From Haloarcula sp. CBA1129 (GTDB lineage Archaea > Halobacteriota > Halobacteria > Halobacteriales > Haloarculaceae), in assembly GCF_008729015.1 (NCBI RefSeq), contig NZ_RKSM01000001.1:372001-436000 (forward strand): a stretch of 64,000 nucleotides of DNA. The letters run 5' to 3'. The notes below the pieces were generated by a model. It saw only the letters and a program-made list of their open reading frames with translations, did no database searches and had not been told where the DNA came from. Positions 24,912 to 34,866 of this stretch are shown here, piece by piece. The position numbers and the translations under genes were made by a program. The first letter of the stretch is position 1; every line of letters begins with the position of its first letter.

Positions 24912-25784
24912 CTACAGCAGGTCTTCGACGTGGTCGGCGACTTCTTCGGGCGTGTCGCCGACTGGTACGCCGTTGTCCTCTAGTGCGGTAATCTTCGACT
25001 GGGCAGTTCCGGTACCGGAGCCGGAGACGATAGCGCCGGCGTGGCCCATGCGCTTTCCGGGCGGGGCGGTCCGGCCGGCGATGAAGCCAGCGACCGGTGT
25101 GTCCATGTGTTCGCCGATGAAGCGAGCGGCTTCTTCCTCGTCCTCGCCGCCGATTTCGCCGCACATCACGACGGCGTGGGTGTCGGGGTCGGCCTCGAAC
25201 TGTTCGAGCGCGCCGATGAAGTCGGTCCCGATGATCGGGTCGCCGCCGATACCGATGGCCGTCGACTGACCGATACCGCGGTTGGTCAGATTGTCGACTA
25301 CCTGATAGGTCAACGTCCCCGAGCGGGAGACGAGGCCGACGTTCCCGGACGAGAAGATGTTCCCCGGGAGGATGCCGAGTTTGGCGACGCCGGGCGTGAT
25401 GACGCCGGGGCAGTTCGGACCGACCAGATGCGTGTCGGTCTCCTGCAGTTTGCGGTAGACTCGGGCCATGTCCTGCGTCGGGATTCCCTCGGTGATGGCG
25501 ACGACGAGGTCGATGCCCTTGGCGTCCAGCGCCTCGAAGCAGGCGTCGCCGGCGAAGGCCGGTGGCACGAACACGACGGCGGCGTTCGCGTCAGCCTCGC
25601 GGGCTGCGCCCTGCACGGTGTCGAACACCGGGACACCGGCGACCTCCTGCCCGCCGCGGCCGGGCACTGCGCCGGCGACGACGTTCGTCCCGTACTCCAG
25701 CATCTGTTCGGTGTGGAACTTCCCTTCACCGCCGGTAATTCCCTGTACAACGACGCGTGTGTCTTCATCGACTAGAACACTCAT
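24912..25784 (-). CDS. sucD: Succinyl-CoA synthetase (ADP/GDP-forming) alpha subunit
   Basis: 290 residues. CoA-binding N-terminal part with [15 protein letters not shown], then [13 protein letters not shown] and the phosphohistidine segment [11 protein letters not shown] with His248. Converts succinyl-CoA to succinate with substrate-level phosphorylation in the citric-acid cycle, as a complex with SucC. The start codon overlaps the sucC stop (ATGA), so the pair is translationally coupled. Confidence 0.96.
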   Translation of the reverse strand: MSVLVDEDTRVVVQGITGGEGKFHTEQMLEYGTNVVAGAVPGRGGQEVAGVPVFDTVQGAAREADANAAVVFVPPAFAGDACFEALDAKGIDLVVAITEGIPTQDMARVYRKLQETDTHLVGPNCPGVITPGVAKLGILPGNIFSSGNVGLVSRSGTLTYQVVDNLTNRGIGQSTAIGIGGDPIIGTDFIGALEQFEADPDTHAVVMCGEIGGEDEEEAARFIGEHMDTPVAGFIAGRTAPPGKRMGHAGAIVSGSGTGTAQSKITALEDNGVPVGDTPEEVADHVEDLL

Positions 25785-26929
25785 GCTTCCACCTCCTTTG
25801 CGTACTCGACCGCACGCTGGACGGCGTCCTCCAGCGTGTGCTCAACCGTGACCAGATCTTCGTTCAGGATTTCCATCCCTTCCTCGGCGTTGGTCCCTGC
25901 AAGTCGGACAGTGACCGGTTTCGGAATCTCGTCGAACTGCTCCAGCGCTTGATTGATGCCGTTGGCGACCTCGTCGCCGCGGGTGATGCCGCCGAAGATG
26001 TTGAACACGACCGAATCGACGTTGTCGTCGGAGAACACCATATCGAGCGCGTTGGCGATGCGGTCGGCCTTCGCGCCGCCACCGACGTCGAGGAAGTTAG
26101 CGGGCTCGCCGCCGTAGTAGTCCACGAGGTCCAGCGTCGTCATCACGAGGCCCGCACCGTTGCCGATGATGCCGACGTTACCGTCCAGTCGGACGTAGTC
26201 GAAGCCGTACTCGTCGGCCTTCTGTTCGAGTTCGTCGCCCTCCGCGGCCTCTTCGCCCATCTCCGCGATTTCCGGCTGGCGGAACAGGGCGTCGCCGTCG
26301 ATGTTCATGACGGCGTCGGCCGCGATGACTTCGTCGTCGCTCGTGATCATCAGCGGGTTGATTTCCGTGTCGGCACCGTCGCGGTCGTCCCAGAGCTGGT
26401 ACAGCGTCGTGAGGACGCTCGCAACGTCGTTTGCGACCTCGCGGTCGACACCGGCTTCGTAGACGACTTTCCGGGCTTGGAACGGGTGCATTCCGAACGC
26501 GGGGTCGATGTGCTCGCGAGCGATGGCGTCGGGGTCCTCCTCGGCGACCTCCTCGATGTTGACGCCGCCTTTCGTCGAGACCATCGCGACGGGCCGGCCC
26601 TCGTTGCGGTCCATCGTCACGCCGACGTACAGCTCGTTGACGAAGTCGACGGCTTCCTCGACGAGCACTTTCGAGACGTGGTAGCCCTTGAGGTCCATCC
26701 CGATGATGTCCTCGGCGGCCTCGCGAGCTTCCTCCTTGGACTCGACGAGCTTGATGCCGCCGGCCTTGCCGCGGCCGCCAACGTGTACCTGTGCCTTGAT
26801 GGCGACCGGATATCCGATTTCCTCGGCCGCGTCGACGGCCTCATCTACTGTCTCGGCCAGCTGCGAGGCGGGCGTCGGGATGCCCGCGTCAGCGAAGACT
26901 TGCTTCGCCTGGTATTCGTGCAAGCGCAT
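25781..26929 (-). CDS. sucC: Succinyl-CoA synthetase (ADP/GDP-forming) beta subunit
   Basis: 382 residues from the ATG at 26929, which gives the standard N-terminus [20 protein letters not shown]. The ATP-grasp domain is seen in [20 protein letters not shown], and the C-terminal ligase domain in [15 protein letters not shown] and [14 protein letters not shown] frame open to 27256 is an artefact of high GC and overlaps the divergent sirtuin gene. Together with SucD it forms the citric-acid-cycle ligase. A TTTAAA box is 28 bases upstream. Confidence 0.96.
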   Translation of the reverse strand: MRLHEYQAKQVFADAGIPTPASQLAETVDEAVDAAEEIGYPVAIKAQVHVGGRGKAGGIKLVESKEEAREAAEDIIGMDLKGYHVSKVLVEEAVDFVNELYVGVTMDRNEGRPVAMVSTKGGVNIEEVAEEDPDAIAREHIDPAFGMHPFQARKVVYEAGVDREVANDVASVLTTLYQLWDDRDGADTEINPLMITSDDEVIAADAVMNIDGDALFRQPEIAEMGEEAAEGDELEQKADEYGFDYVRLDGNVGIIGNGAGLVMTTLDLVDYYGGEPANFLDVGGGAKADRIANALDMVFSDDNVDSVVFNIFGGITRGDEVANGINQALEQFDEIPKPVTVRLAGTNAEEGMEILNEDLVTVEHTLEDAVQRAVEYAKEVEA

Positions 26930-26955
26930 GTCATGCAGAAAGGCGAGCGGTGGCG

Positions 26956-26963
26956 ATTTAAAT
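26956..26963 (-). promoter_or_regulatory. TATA box of the sucCD operon
   Basis: ATTTAAAT centred about 30 bases before the sucC ATG, the usual distance for a leaderless or short-leader haloarchaeal transcript. The motif is symmetric, but the divergent sirtuin start is over 100 bases away. Confidence 0.6.
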
Positions 26964-27070
26964 CCGTCCGTTTCTCTTCCTGCGACGGGCGACGTTCGTC
27001 CCGATGTACTGTGGGTTGGGACAGCGATGCGATCCGACAGACCCACGGCCTCGCACTGCGAAGCGAGCGC

Positions 27071-27853
27071 ATGGCCGACGACAGGCACGGGACCGATGAT
27101 GTCGCCGACGAGACGCTCGATGCTGTGGCCGAGGCGCTTCGTACCGCCGAAACCGCTGTCGCGCTCACTGGGGCGGGTGTCTCGACGGCGTCGGGTATCC
27201 CGTCCTTTCGCGGCGACGACGGCATCTGGGAGCGTCACGACCCCGCCGACTTCCACCGCCGCCGGCTCGACGCCGACCCGGCGGGCTTCTGGGAAGACCG
27301 ACTCTCGCTTCGGGAGGCCATCTACGGCGACCTAGACCCCGAACCCAACGCCGCACACGAGGCGTTGGCGGCGCTTGAATCCGCGGGCCAGCTCGACGCT
27401 GTGCTCACGCAGAACATCGACGGGCTGCACCACGCCGCTGGGACAGACAGGGTCATCGAGCTGCACGGGACCCACCAGCGCGTGGTCTGTGACGACTGCG
27501 GCCACCGCCGGGACGCCGAAGCGGTGTTCGAGCAGGCCGCCGAGGGCGGCGACCTGCCGCCGCGCTGTGAGTGTGGCGGCGTTTACCGACCCGACGTGGT
27601 CCTGTTCGGCGAACCCATGCCCGACGTGGCGATGGACGAGGCCCAGCGCCTCGCCCGCGATAGCGACGTGTTTCTGGCAGCAGGGTCGTCGCTGTCGGTC
27701 CAGCCGGCGTCGCTCCTCCCGAAGATAGCGGCGGAAGCGGGCAGCACGCTGGTCGTGGTAAACTACGAGGAGACGCCGCGTGACGCGAGTGCGGCGCATG
27801 TGATTCGTGCCGATGTCACGGCGGTTCTCCCGGCGGTTCTCGAACGGATATAG
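27071..27853 (+). CDS. Sir2-family NAD-dependent protein deacylase (sirtuin)
   Basis: 260 residues from the ATG at 27071. Sirtuin motifs in order: ALTGAGVSTASGIPSFRG (NAD binding), TQNIDGLH, the catalytic His in VIELHGTHQ, two zinc pairs CDDCGH and CECGG, then YRPDVVLFGEP and AAGSSLSVQPAS. It should remove acetyl or other acyl groups from lysines using NAD. The very long open frame to its left is antisense to sucC and not coding. It is divergent from sucCD, 141 bp between starts. Confidence 0.92.
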   Translation: MADDRHGTDDVADETLDAVAEALRTAETAVALTGAGVSTASGIPSFRGDDGIWERHDPADFHRRRLDADPAGFWEDRLSLREAIYGDLDPEPNAAHEALAALESAGQLDAVLTQNIDGLHHAAGTDRVIELHGTHQRVVCDDCGHRRDAEAVFEQAAEGGDLPPRCECGGVYRPDVVLFGEPMPDVAMDEAQRLARDSDVFLAAGSSLSVQPASLLPKIAAEAGSTLVVVNYEETPRDASAAHVIRADVTAVLPAVLERI

Positions 27854-27868
27854 CGGTGCGGGACGCGT

Positions 27869-28294
27869 CTACAGCTCGACGCTGCCGGGGATCAGGCTCT
27901 GGCTGCGCAGGAGGTCCCCGTCGTGGTCGTAGACGAGCAGCGTCCCCAGCTCGTAAGTCCGTGACTCGCCTTCGCCGTCGGTGAGGCGGACTGTAAACTG
28001 TGGGTCTTCTTGTGCGTCCGCCGTGGAGACGAGCGCGTCGATGTCCGCTGTCGGCGCTGCCGCCTCGAAGACGTACTCACCGGTGAGACGGTTCGTCAGC
28101 GAGAGCACGCCGTCGGTCTCGGGCTGGCGGCGAAAGGTCACGTCGATCTCTTCGCCATCGAGTGTGCCGTCGTCTACTTTGCTGAGGCGCTCGCGGAGCT
28201 CTCCTGTCGGCCCATCGTACACAATCGCGATCGTCGGGTCGTCGTTGTCGGTGGCCGAAGCCTGGATATCGACGGTGAAGTAATCACGCCTCAT
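27869..28294 (-). CDS. DUF5793-like haloarchaeal protein
   Basis: 141 residues, acidic, beginning MRRDYFTVDIQASATDNDDP. No transmembrane helix or signal is visible; the sequence looks beta-rich (IAIVYDGPTGELRERLS, FTVRLTDGEGESRTYELG). I recall it as a domain family restricted to haloarchaea (DUF5793), but cannot verify. Convergent with the sirtuin gene, 15 bases away. Function unknown. Confidence 0.65.
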   Translation of the reverse strand: MRRDYFTVDIQASATDNDDPTIAIVYDGPTGELRERLSKVDDGTLDGEEIDVTFRRQPETDGVLSLTNRLTGEYVFEAAAPTADIDALVSTADAQEDPQFTVRLTDGEGESRTYELGTLLVYDHDGDLLRSQSLIPGSVEL

Positions 28295-28396
28295 TCCGGT
28301 ATTTACAGATACGTGGCCCGGCCAAATGAACGTAACGGCGCACCGACTGTTGGTATCGATAGCTTTTACGTGACCGGCCCACCCTCTGACAGTAGT

Positions 28397-28897
28397 ATGG
28401 CCTGGGTGAAGTCAGAATACGCGGGCGAGTTCGCGGTGCTTGCGACGTGGCTCGTTGGACTTGCCCCGTGGTCGGTGTCGCTGTTCGAGATTGAGGGGCT
28501 GACTGTCATCGGGCTCCGCTTTCTCCCCTTCCGGTTCCAGTTCATCTTCGGTGCGACGCTCCCCGGAGAGCAGCCGTTTCTCTGGGCTTGGCAGGTCGCC
28601 GCGTTTCAGGAGTCAGACCCGCTTGCCCTCGCCGGAACGCTCGGGTTCACCGCCCTAGTCGTTTTCTTGCTCCCGCTCGGACTCAGTCTCTACTATTATG
28701 CCGCTGAGGAGCGCCTCGAAGCGTCCCTTCCTGTCGACCCGGTCCGGCTGTTCGGCGGGCTGCTCGGCCTCGTCGGCGTCCTCACGCTCGCGGCAAGCGG
28801 GCTGTTCGTCACGTCCTTTCCCGGCATCACGGTCCCTGTCGGCACGCTCGTCGCGCTTGTCTTTGCCTATCTCTTGCTTACCGTCGACCGGACGTGA
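28397..28897 (+). CDS. Four-helix membrane protein, haloarchaeal, unknown function
   Basis: 166 residues from the ATG at 28397. Four hydrophobic helices are visible: FAVLATWLVGLAPWSVSLF, LGFTALVVFLLPLGLSLYYY, LFGGLLGLVGVLTLAASGLF and LVALVFAYLLLTV. A loop reads RFLPFRFQFIFG. Divergent from the DUF5793-like gene. An open frame extends to 28010 but overlaps that gene antisense and is not membrane-like. Confidence 0.7.
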   Translation: MAWVKSEYAGEFAVLATWLVGLAPWSVSLFEIEGLTVIGLRFLPFRFQFIFGATLPGEQPFLWAWQVAAFQESDPLALAGTLGFTALVVFLLPLGLSLYYYAAEERLEASLPVDPVRLFGGLLGLVGVLTLAASGLFVTSFPGITVPVGTLVALVFAYLLLTVDRT

Positions 28898-28960
28898 CGG
28901 ACACACAGGCCAGTTCGTCTGACCGCTGGCGATTATACTGCTGATAATTTGGCGAGCGAA

Positions 28961-28966
28961 TTTAAG
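28961..28966 (+). promoter_or_regulatory. TATA-like box of the pilB-pilC operon
   Basis: TTTAAG in an A/T-rich patch (28945-28970), about 65 bases before the ATG at 29032, predicting a leader of roughly 40 bases, longer than most genes here. Confidence 0.4.
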
Positions 28967-29031
28967 TAGGTGGATACGATAGCAGAGGTATATTCAGGGA
29001 CGCACGTGCGGCGCGCCCCGCTGGACCACCG

Positions 29032-30654
29032 ATGTCGAACCCAGAATCCCCCGAACCCGGTGACTTCGTCTCGGACCCGCTCGGCCACATCCAGTCGTGG
29101 CTCTCGCGGACCGCAACAGTGCTTTCCGGGTCGGCGGTTCCCACGGCGAACTACGACCCCAGCCGCCACGGGGCGCTGGTCGAGTTCGATGGCTTAGACG
29201 GCTATAACGAGGTCGAACGCTACTGGCTGAACGCGCCGTTTGCATTCGCCTCTATCAATCACGACCCGGACCGAGACGAGCACCTGTATCAGGTCGTCGA
29301 GCCGTCGCTGACCGATTTTGAGCGAGAACTGCTCGACCGCCTGTTTGAAGACATCCGCATCCCGCTCATCTACCGCGACGACGTCGACACTGATCCCGAG
29401 CGCGTCCTCAAAGAAGAACTCGAAGCCAGACTAGAGGAGTACGGCGTTGTCATCGAGCCCGAGACGTTCTACCGCCTGTTTTACTACCTACACCGCTCGT
29501 TTCAGGGCTACGGCCACATCGACCCGCTGATGCACGACCCGGACATCGAGGACATCTCCTGTGACGGGGCGAACCTCCCCATCTTCGTCTACCACGACGG
29601 CTACACGGACATCGAGACGAGCATCGTCTACGACGCCGACGAACTGAACGACTTCGTCATCCAGTTGGCCCAGCGCTCGGGCCGACACGTCTCTGTCTCT
29701 GACCCCGTCGTCTCCACGACGCTCCCGGACGGCTCCCGTATCGAACTGGCGCTTGGCGAGGAAGTCACGCCGCGTGGCTCCGCGTTCACCATCCGGAAAT
29801 ACGCTGACGAGCCCTTCACGCCAATCGAACTGCTGGAGTATGGCACGTTCTCCGTCGAGATGCTCGCCTACCTCTGGCTGGCCATCGAATCCAACAAGTC
29901 GCTCATCTTCGCCGGCGGGACGGCGGCCGGCAAGACCACGTCGATGAACGCGCTGGCGATGTTCCTCCCGCCTCGGTCGAAGGTGCTCTCCATCGAGGAC
30001 ACCCGCGAGCTGTCGCTGTATCACGACAACTGGCTCTCCTCGGTCACCCGCGAGCGGCTTGGTGACTCCGATATCACGATGTATGACCTGCTGCGCTCCG
30101 CACTGCGCCACCGCCCCGAGTACATCATCGTCGGCGAGGTGCGTGGCGAGGAGGCCATCACGCTGTTTCAGGCGATGAACACCGGCCACACGACGTTCTC
30201 GACGATGCACGCTGATTCGGTCCAGACGGTCATCAACCGGCTGGAGAACGAGCCCATCAACGTCCCGCGGCCGATGGTCCAGAGCCTCGACATCCTCTGT
30301 GTGCAGGTGCTTGCCCGCTCGGGCGACGAGCGCGTCCGCCGTGCGAAGACGCTCGCTGAGATCGAGGGCATCGACCAGCGGACTGGCGAACTCGATTACT
30401 CGACGACGTACAACTGGCGGGCCACCGAGGACCGATTCAGCGAGAACAACAGCGAGCTACTGGACGAGATCCGTGAGGAGCGCGGCTGGTCGCAGTCGGA
30501 ACTGCTGACCGAACTCCGCAACCGCCAGCAGTTCCTTCGCTATCTCCAGTCCGAAGGCATCACTGACTACCGGAAGTTCACGGCGATGGTCAACAAGTAC
30601 TACGCGGACAAAGCGCAGGTCATGGCGAACATCGACGACGGCGCGATAGCCTGA
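29032..30654 (+). CDS. Type IV pilus / type II secretion assembly ATPase (PilB3/FlaI-like)
   Basis: 540 residues, cytoplasmic. The secretion-ATPase core has Walker A GGTAAGKTTSMNAL (near 300), an Asp box VLSIEDTREL, Walker B IIVGEVRGEEA and a His box MNTGHTTFSTMHADS. The N-terminal 200 residues form the variable domain with FYLHRSFQGYGHIDPLMHD, typical of archaeal GspE/PilB proteins. It powers assembly of pilin-like filaments. The pilC-like gene starts two bases after its stop, so both are co-expressed. Confidence 0.9.
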   Translation: MSNPESPEPGDFVSDPLGHIQSWLSRTATVLSGSAVPTANYDPSRHGALVEFDGLDGYNEVERYWLNAPFAFASINHDPDRDEHLYQVVEPSLTDFERELLDRLFEDIRIPLIYRDDVDTDPERVLKEELEARLEEYGVVIEPETFYRLFYYLHRSFQGYGHIDPLMHDPDIEDISCDGANLPIFVYHDGYTDIETSIVYDADELNDFVIQLAQRSGRHVSVSDPVVSTTLPDGSRIELALGEEVTPRGSAFTIRKYADEPFTPIELLEYGTFSVEMLAYLWLAIESNKSLIFAGGTAAGKTTSMNALAMFLPPRSKVLSIEDTRELSLYHDNWLSSVTRERLGDSDITMYDLLRSALRHRPEYIIVGEVRGEEAITLFQAMNTGHTTFSTMHADSVQTVINRLENEPINVPRPMVQSLDILCVQVLARSGDERVRRAKTLAEIEGIDQRTGELDYSTTYNWRATEDRFSENNSELLDEIREERGWSQSELLTELRNRQQFLRYLQSEGITDYRKFTAMVNKYYADKAQVMANIDDGAIA

Positions 30655-30655
30655 T

Positions 30656-33103
30656 ATGGCGCTGAACCCGCTCGGTCTCGCACCGCTGGCCGTCGTCGTC
30701 GGGATTCTCGGTCTGGTCGGCTACAGCACCATCAACGAGCGCTTCGACCGCAACGTCACGCGGTTGTCCCGACGGCTCTTCGGTCGGTACGTGGGCGAGT
30801 CGCCCACGCGTGAACGACAGCTCGAAGCCGCATACATCGACGAGACCTACCGCGGCTACGCCGCCAGAACGCTGGTGTACGCCTGTGTGGGGGCCGTCGC
30901 CGGGGCGATCACCGGCGCATATGCCATCGGCGGCCTGCTGCTGGTGCTGCCGGCGCTGGTGGAGCTTGCACAGGGACTCCCCTCGACGATGGTGAACGCC
31001 TTCGGCCTGCGGACGTTCGAACTCGTGTTGACGCCGACGGGGACGCTCTACATCCTCATCGGCGGCGGCGTTCTCTCCGGCGCGGCGACGGCAGGTCTCA
31101 CGTACCTGTACCGCTGGGAACGGCTCAAAAACCGGGCAGACGTTCGGAGCCGGAACATCGACGAGGGGATGGCCCGCACCATCGCCTTCATGTACGCGCT
31201 CTCCCGCGGCGGGATGTCGTTCCCGGACGTGATGCGGGTGCTAGCCCGAAATCAGGAGATCTACGGCGACACGGCGAAGGAGGTCGGCGTCGCCGTCAGG
31301 GAGATGGACCTGTTCGGACGGGACATGATCTCTGCGCTCGAACACGTCTCTCGGCGAACCCCGAGCGAACAGTTCAAGACGTTCACCGAGAACCTCTCAA
31401 GCGTCCTCCAGAGCGGCCAGTCGCTGGCCCCGTTCCTCCGCGAGCAGTACGAGCGACATCAGGAAGAGGCCGCCGAGCGTCAGGAGAACCTACTGGAGCG
31501 ACTGGCGACGGTCGCCGAGGCGTACGTCACCGTCTTCGTCGCCGCCGTGCTCTTCCTGATGACAATCTTGCTCGTGTTCGGCCTGACGACGACGGACACG
31601 CTCTGGCTGTTGCAGCTGATGGCGTATCTCGTCATCCCGCTCGCCAACGTCGGATTCGTGGTGTATCTTGATATCAAACTCCAATCGCTCGGCATCGGGA
31701 GCAGCGGCACGACGGACATTCTGGAGCGGCACGAAACGGCGACGCTGGGGAAACCCAGCACGGGGGCCGACCGTCTCGGCCTGACCGACGGCGGCGTCGC
31801 CCCGGCTGACGAGGCGAACTGGCTCCGGCTCAGATTCCACGACCGCGTCAAATCGATTCGGGAACTGCTCAGCTCTCCGATGCAGTCGCTGATCTGGAAC
31901 CCGGTGTACGTCCTCTACCTCACAGTGCCTGTCGCGGTAGTGTTGCTGCTCGTCCGTGCTCCGGCAGCGTTCCAAGCGTCGTCGGTCAACATCCGCATCC
32001 TCGATGACCTCGTCATCCAGTCAGTGTTGCTGATTCTGGGGCCGTTCGCGCTGGTCCGGTTCGTCTACACCCAACGGCTCTCCCGCATTGAGGATGCAAC
32101 GCCGGACCTGCTCGAACGGCTGGCGAGCCTGAACGAGGCCGGAATGAGCGTCGTGGAGAGCCTCCGCCGGGTCCGCGGCAGTGACATCGGCGTGCTCACT
32201 CAGGAGATGCACCGTATCTGGGCCGACATCAGGATGGGGGCGAATGTCACCGACGCTCTGGTTCGGTTCGGCCGCCGGGTCCAGACCACGGCGATAACGC
32301 GTATCGTGACGCTGTTGACCCACGCGATGCACGCCTCGGGCCAACTTGGACCGGTGTTCCGCATCGCGGCGACCCAGTCACGGGCTGACCTCCGGCTGAA
32401 GCGCCGGCGACGCCAGCAAATGCTTACCTACCTCGTCGTCATCTACGTCGCGTTCTTGGTGTTTCTGGTCATCATCGTCGCCGTGCAAGAGGTGCTGGTC
32501 CCGAGCTTGCCCTCCAGCGTGCCGATGCCGGCCGGCGAGTCGAACCGCCTCGGCGTCGGCGTCGACCAGTTCGCCCGCTTCGGTCGCGTCGACAAGGCCG
32601 CGTACACGCTCGTCTTCTTCCACACCGCGCTGATTCAGGCGGTCCTGACCGGCTTCATCGGTGGCCAGCTCGGCGAGGGGACGCTCAAAGACGGCGCGAA
32701 ACACGCCGCAATTTTGCTGGGCGTCGCCTACGTCGCGTTCATCCTCCTCACCTCCCCGGTCGCGTCGATGACGGTCACCAGCCCCGCCGTCGCCGGCGAC
32801 CAGATAACGGTCGAATCGGCGTCATTGTCGGAGGGCGGGTTCATCGTCGTCCGCGAGTTCGAGGCCGACGGACGCGTACTCGGGACGTCCGAGTACCTCT
32901 CCTCGGGGTCCCACAGCGATGTCCAGATACCCCTCGACAGACCGCCATCGACCGGGCAGTCGCTCGTGCTCGTCGCCCATCAGGACACCAACGGGAACCA
33001 ACAACTGGACTATCCCTTCGACAGCAATTCCGGGTCCCCGGACCAGCCGTACGCGTCGTCGACGGCCGGCGAGAACGTCACCGTCGAATACACGGTCGAG
33101 TGA
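30656..33103 (+). CDS. PilC/TadC-like membrane platform protein with C-terminal DUF7282-like domain
   Basis: 815 residues. Two type II secretion F domains are visible (about 170-305 with GGMSFPDVMRVLARNQEIYG and about 475-620 with AGMSVVESLRRVRGSD), each followed by paired transmembrane helices. A final helix (ILLGVAYVAFILLTSPVA, near 690) leads to roughly 110 residues that are acidic, beta-rich and outside the membrane. They contain SLSEGGFIVVREFEADG, LSSGSHSDVQI and AHQDTNGNQQLDYPF, which resemble DUF7282 repeats of haloarchaeal surface proteins. The platform anchors the ATPase at the pilus base. The added outer domain is unusual. Confidence 0.85.
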   Translation: MALNPLGLAPLAVVVGILGLVGYSTINERFDRNVTRLSRRLFGRYVGESPTRERQLEAAYIDETYRGYAARTLVYACVGAVAGAITGAYAIGGLLLVLPALVELAQGLPSTMVNAFGLRTFELVLTPTGTLYILIGGGVLSGAATAGLTYLYRWERLKNRADVRSRNIDEGMARTIAFMYALSRGGMSFPDVMRVLARNQEIYGDTAKEVGVAVREMDLFGRDMISALEHVSRRTPSEQFKTFTENLSSVLQSGQSLAPFLREQYERHQEEAAERQENLLERLATVAEAYVTVFVAAVLFLMTILLVFGLTTTDTLWLLQLMAYLVIPLANVGFVVYLDIKLQSLGIGSSGTTDILERHETATLGKPSTGADRLGLTDGGVAPADEANWLRLRFHDRVKSIRELLSSPMQSLIWNPVYVLYLTVPVAVVLLLVRAPAAFQASSVNIRILDDLVIQSVLLILGPFALVRFVYTQRLSRIEDATPDLLERLASLNEAGMSVVESLRRVRGSDIGVLTQEMHRIWADIRMGANVTDALVRFGRRVQTTAITRIVTLLTHAMHASGQLGPVFRIAATQSRADLRLKRRRRQQMLTYLVVIYVAFLVFLVIIVAVQEVLVPSLPSSVPMPAGESNRLGVGVDQFARFGRVDKAAYTLVFFHTALIQAVLTGFIGGQLGEGTLKDGAKHAAILLGVAYVAFILLTSPVASMTVTSPAVAGDQITVESASLSEGGFIVVREFEADGRVLGTSEYLSSGSHSDVQIPLDRPPSTGQSLVLVAHQDTNGNQQLDYPFDSNSGSPDQPYASSTAGENVTVEYTVE

Positions 33104-33141
33104 CGCTGGATTTACGGTGTCCAATCAGGTAGGAGAGGCTG

Positions 33142-34803
33142 ATGGAGTTCGCCGCCTTCGCCGACCGGGCCGACGCAATCGAAACCGAGAGCGCCGACAC
33201 CGCGATAACCGAGGCGGTTACTGACCTGTTCACCGACGCGGGGTCTGACCTCTCGACACTGGCTCGCTTCGTACAGGGTCGAGTGTTTCCGGCCTACGAG
33301 TCCCGCACGCTCGATATCGGGCCGCGGCTCTGCTATGAGGCCATCGCCCGAGCGGCGGGCCGGAACGTCAGCGCCGACGACGTGGAAGGGCGGCTGGCCG
33401 ACGTGGGCGAAATCGGGGCCGTCGCGGCCAGCTACGACCTCGGCGGCCAGCAGGGTCTCGCCGCGTTCGGTGCTGGCGGCGGGAGTGGCGGCCTCACTGT
33501 GGCGGAACTCGACGCCGAGTTACGGGAACTGGCCGCCGTCGACGGCAGCGGGAGTCAGGGGACGAAAGTCGACATCCTCTTTGGCCTGTTCTCGCGGTGC
33601 TCCCCGACCGAAGCCGGCTACCTCGCTCGACTCGTCCTCTCGGAGATGCGCATCGGCGTCGGCGAGGGGACGGTCCGGGACGCTGTCGCGGCCGCCTTCG
33701 ACGTGCCGGTCGACGCCGTCGAGCGGGCCGTGCAGGTGTCTAACGACTACGGAATGGTGGCCGAGGTGGCCCGCGACGAGGGCGAGTCCGGACTGGCGAC
33801 TATTACTCTTGAAGTCGGCCGCCCCGTTCAGGCGATGCTGGCTCAGGCGGGTACGGTCGCCGGCGCGCTAGAGGACTGGGACCGCGCCGCTGTCGAGTGG
33901 AAGTACGACGGCGCTCGCGTGCAGGTCCACTTCGACGGCGAGGACGCCCGGCTGTTCTCCCGGAACATGGAGGAAGTCACGGACCCGCTCCCCGAGGTCG
34001 TCGACACCGTCGAGTCAACGCTTGACGCGCCCGCAATCCTCGACGGCGAGGTGGTCGCGGTCGACGCGGACGGCGACCCGCTCCCGTTCCAAGAGGTCTT
34101 GCGTCGCTTCCGCCGGAAACACGACGTGGCCGCGGCCCGCGAGGACGTGGCCGTCCGGCTGCACGCCTTCGACTGTCTGCACGCCGACGGCGAGGATCTA
34201 CTCGACGCCCCGCTGGAGACGCGTCACGACCGCCTCGAATCGCTGTTCCCGGCCGAAAGCGACGTTGTCTCGCGGATGTGGCTGTCCGACGACCCCGACG
34301 AGATTGAAGATCTGGAGGGAGAGGCCCTTGCCGCCGAGCAGGAGGGCATCATGTTGAAAGACCCGACGGCCGCGTACTCGCCCGGGAAGCGGGGCAAGCA
34401 CTGGCGCAAGCGAAAGCCCGACGTGGAGACGCTGGACTGTGTCGTCACCGGCGCGGAGTGGGGCGAGGGCCGCCGGGCGAACGTCCTCGGCTCCTTCGAA
34501 CTCTCGGTGCGAACCGACGACGGCTACGCCACCGTCGGCAACGTCGCGACAGGCATCACCGACGCGGAGCTCGACGACCTGACAGAGCGCTTCGAACCGC
34601 ACATCCGGCGCGAGGACGGCCGCGACGTGGTGCTTGACCCAGCCGTCGTCTTCGAGGTCGGCTACGAGGAGATTCAGGCCTCCCAGTCCTACGACTCGGG
34701 CTACGCGTTGCGGTTCCCCCGATTCCTCTCGGTTCGCGAGGACAAGACGCCAGATAACGCTGACTCGCTGGAGCGCGTCGAACGGCTGGCGGCGTCACAG
34801 TAG
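33142..34803 (+). CDS. lig: ATP-dependent DNA ligase
   Basis: 553 residues. The N-terminal DNA-binding domain (1-240) is followed by nucleotidyl-transferase motif I EWKYDGARVQVH with active-site Lys254, motif III LFSRNMEEVTDPLPEV, motif IV ILDGEVVAVD, motif V EGIMLKDPTAAYSPGKRGKHWRKRK, with an OB-fold domain and a C-terminal FEVGYEEIQASQSY. Joins DNA nicks in replication and repair. Length matches archaeal LigI-type enzymes (550-600). It starts 39 bases after the pilC-like gene. Confidence 0.95.
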   Translation: MEFAAFADRADAIETESADTAITEAVTDLFTDAGSDLSTLARFVQGRVFPAYESRTLDIGPRLCYEAIARAAGRNVSADDVEGRLADVGEIGAVAASYDLGGQQGLAAFGAGGGSGGLTVAELDAELRELAAVDGSGSQGTKVDILFGLFSRCSPTEAGYLARLVLSEMRIGVGEGTVRDAVAAAFDVPVDAVERAVQVSNDYGMVAEVARDEGESGLATITLEVGRPVQAMLAQAGTVAGALEDWDRAAVEWKYDGARVQVHFDGEDARLFSRNMEEVTDPLPEVVDTVESTLDAPAILDGEVVAVDADGDPLPFQEVLRRFRRKHDVAAAREDVAVRLHAFDCLHADGEDLLDAPLETRHDRLESLFPAESDVVSRMWLSDDPDEIEDLEGEALAAEQEGIMLKDPTAAYSPGKRGKHWRKRKPDVETLDCVVTGAEWGEGRRANVLGSFELSVRTDDGYATVGNVATGITDAELDDLTERFEPHIRREDGRDVVLDPAVVFEVGYEEIQASQSYDSGYALRFPRFLSVREDKTPDNADSLERVERLAASQ

Positions 34804-34866
34804 CGCCGCTGCTGCGATTCGAGGCGGACCGACACGCGTAATGGCTTTCTCCGAGAACGATCACAC

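Noticed and set aside
25757..27853. A very long plus-strand frame (698 residues) covering sucC and the sirtuin
   Set aside because: The left part is antisense to sucC, a certain gene, with composition of a GC-bias shadow. Only the part from 27071 is real sirtuin sequence.
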